Source: Edolisoma coerulescens
Taxonomy: Eukaryota; Chordata; Aves; Passeriformes; Campephagidae
NCBI GenBank assembly: GCA_013397115.1
Contig: VWZW01007171.1
Coordinates: forward strand, 1,492,661-1,556,660
DNA: 64,000 nucleotides
Direction of reading: 5' to 3'
The number at the start of each line of letters is the position of its first letter. Within the stretch, counting starts at the first letter, position 1. Shown here in pieces: positions 62,440-64,000 of this stretch. The notes beneath the pieces were generated by a model. It was given only the letters and a program-made list of their open reading frames with translations. It did not search any database and had not been told where the DNA came from. A program made the position numbers and the translations under genes.

Positions 62440-62565
62440 CATGTACGTCTTGTTTCCTTCCTTCCTCTCACACTTCCTCTCCCTCTCTTTCTCTGTCTTC
62501 CCCCCTTTTGCTTTCTCTCTTCCCTTCCCTTTCTCCCTCCCTTAACTCTCCTTCCATCACCCTGG
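62440..62565. repeat. polypyrimidine (CT-rich) tract
   Basis: More than 120 bases of almost pure C and T on plus. Long mirror-like CT tracts of this type can be slippage-prone. Confidence 0.85.
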
Positions 62566-64000
62566 TTTTATTCTACCTGAGAAGTAACTTGCACTCTTAT
62601 AATTGATGTAAGCCACCAGCTACGAACCACCCTAATAAATCTTTGTGCATATGAAACTTGACATTTTTTTTGCAGTGGCACCATTCAACAATAAGGCGCT
62701 CCTTAAATGTGGAGCTCCGCAGTTTTAAAGTCAATCTGATGTGTTTTACAAGAGAAAAAGCATGTTCACTTTAGAAACAGCTGTGGGATTTGAAAATACT
62801 ACCTTTCTCCCAAACTCCAGCTGTTTATTACTGATCAGTACTGGGAAGAATGGGTATCTGGGAGTGCTGCTCACAATATGCCTGACTGAGTGCAGTTCAA
62901 ACCTTCCAAGAGATGTTACAAGGCTGTGTCGTTGTCAAGCCACAGCTGCACCCTTTGAAGCAGCTTTTGGCTCCAGAAATAGCCCCTTTCAGCAAGAAAT
63001 TGTTTCCCAATTAACACAAGACTTTATTAGGACAACATCAACATACCTGATCTATTCCCATGGTAAGTCACTGCTGAAAACAATTCAAACTAAATGTGAA
63101 CATCTCAGTGAGTGTGTACCAAAGTGGATCTATACTCTATCCCATTGTCCTCCTGTGGGGTCTGTCAATCCCAAATCCAAGGACTGAAATGAGTACCTGA
63201 GCACATCTGCTTCTTAGACTGCTCTAATTTAATTAAAAGACCTCTTGTGATCCTACCTGTAAACTCTCGAAGTTAGGCAGTTGCTACCTGTGAGATGTTT
63301 GGTCCTCCACAGTGTGGAAGGAAGCCCACTAATACCAGGGGTTTACATCATCCTGAAAGACTAACTGATTTAGGGAAGCAATACAGAAAATACAAGCATT
63401 GATCCAGAAACTGATTTCAGCCTGCTAATAAGAGTCAGTTAGACACAAGTTTACATGTGAAATGCTGCAACTGCTGCGAACGTTCTTCCCCTCCCTCCAA
63501 AATTTGTTTACGCTGTCCAGTGAGAGGCTCAGTGTTATTGGAACTACTGTGTTTAAACAGTTTAAACCTTTTCTAAAAGATTAATCTCATTGGAGGACTT
63601 CTTGTAAACTAATAGTATTTTGGTGGAGGTTATGAGCTGTGTTGTGTGTCCCCAACCAAAGCACATAGCTTTGGTGGGCATTAGCACAGGGCTGAGCGTC
63701 AGCCACAGGCAACAAGGAAATATCCAGACAAAGAAGATGCCAAACATCAAGGGATCTGTTTTAAGTATGGATAGATGGACACACTCCTCTTTCATGTGCT
63801 TGATGCTGTGATATGTAGACTTCAATGTGGGTATCTAAAAGTCAGAAGATATTGTACCAGATTGCCTTCAGTCTCTCTTCCAGTCAGTGAACATCTCCAA
63901 AAGGTGGTTCATCCCATCATTAAGTAGATGTCTATGATGGGTTATGCAAAACCTTCTTTGGAAGTTTTTTTATTCAAAATTAATTATAATCTGAGCCTGG

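Larger units (their letters stand above)
56396..64000. other. intergenic DNA to the right edge, no supported gene
   Basis: AT-rich DNA with low-complexity tracts. The longest open frame (62,741-63,187, plus, 148 codons) has no recognisable motif or clear splice context. No repeat family was identified with confidence. Confidence 0.55.

Noticed and set aside
62741..63187. A 148-codon plus-strand frame as a gene
   Set aside because: No known domain, no promoter or splice context, and ordinary AT-rich composition. It is left as unassigned intergenic DNA.

Overview
The window looks like a piece of a bird genome. It is AT-rich, with large introns, many 5'-truncated CR1 LINE fragments, avian-type LTR elements and one compact CpG island. 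Two protein-coding genes can be supported, and both are vertebrate genes with spliced exons.

Left part (1-25,145), minus strand: the 5' and central part of PNPLA8 (calcium-independent phospholipase A2 gamma). I could place seven coding exons (22,686-23,801; 21,639-21,788; 20,292-20,443; 19,462-19,556; 15,865-16,036; 11,038-11,095; 8,616-8,810). They join in phase to 646 codons. They carry the glycine-rich loop DGGGTRG and the serine-nucleophile motif GVSTG. The remaining exon(s), with the catalytic Asp (DGG) and the C terminus, are not seen in 1-8,615 and should lie beyond the left edge. A CpG island (about 24,480-25,145) is the expected promoter. The first coding exon ends in a non-canonical GC donor.

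Middle part (25,150-38,600): repeats and intergenic DNA. A CR1 LINE abuts the CpG island and still reads through the C-terminal reverse-transcriptase tail. Next comes an LTR-type element (26,326-28,005) into which a second, different LTR appears nested. It carries a 233-bp direct duplication centred on a single N and ends in a fold-back palindrome. Further right are mostly unique AT-rich DNA, one exon-like open stretch of unknown nature (30,527-30,829) and plus-oriented CR1 pieces (35,065-35,885).

Right part (38,600-41,700), plus strand: a complete two-exon vasotocin/oxytocin-family GPCR of 371 residues, best placed in the V2-type clade (chicken VT1 / AVPR2-like). It has a TATA box, an inverted CCAAT box and a poly(A) signal. 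From 41,700 to the end I see no convincing gene, only CR1 fragments, a second copy of the LTR family (49,431-50,520), simple repeats and unexplained unique sequence.

The two genes do not form an operon-like unit. Their linkage still makes sense. NRCAM adjoins PNPLA8 in human, and L1CAM (an NRCAM paralogue) adjoins AVPR2. A V2-type receptor next to PNPLA8 therefore fits an old duplicated block of L1-family adhesion genes and vasotocin receptors.
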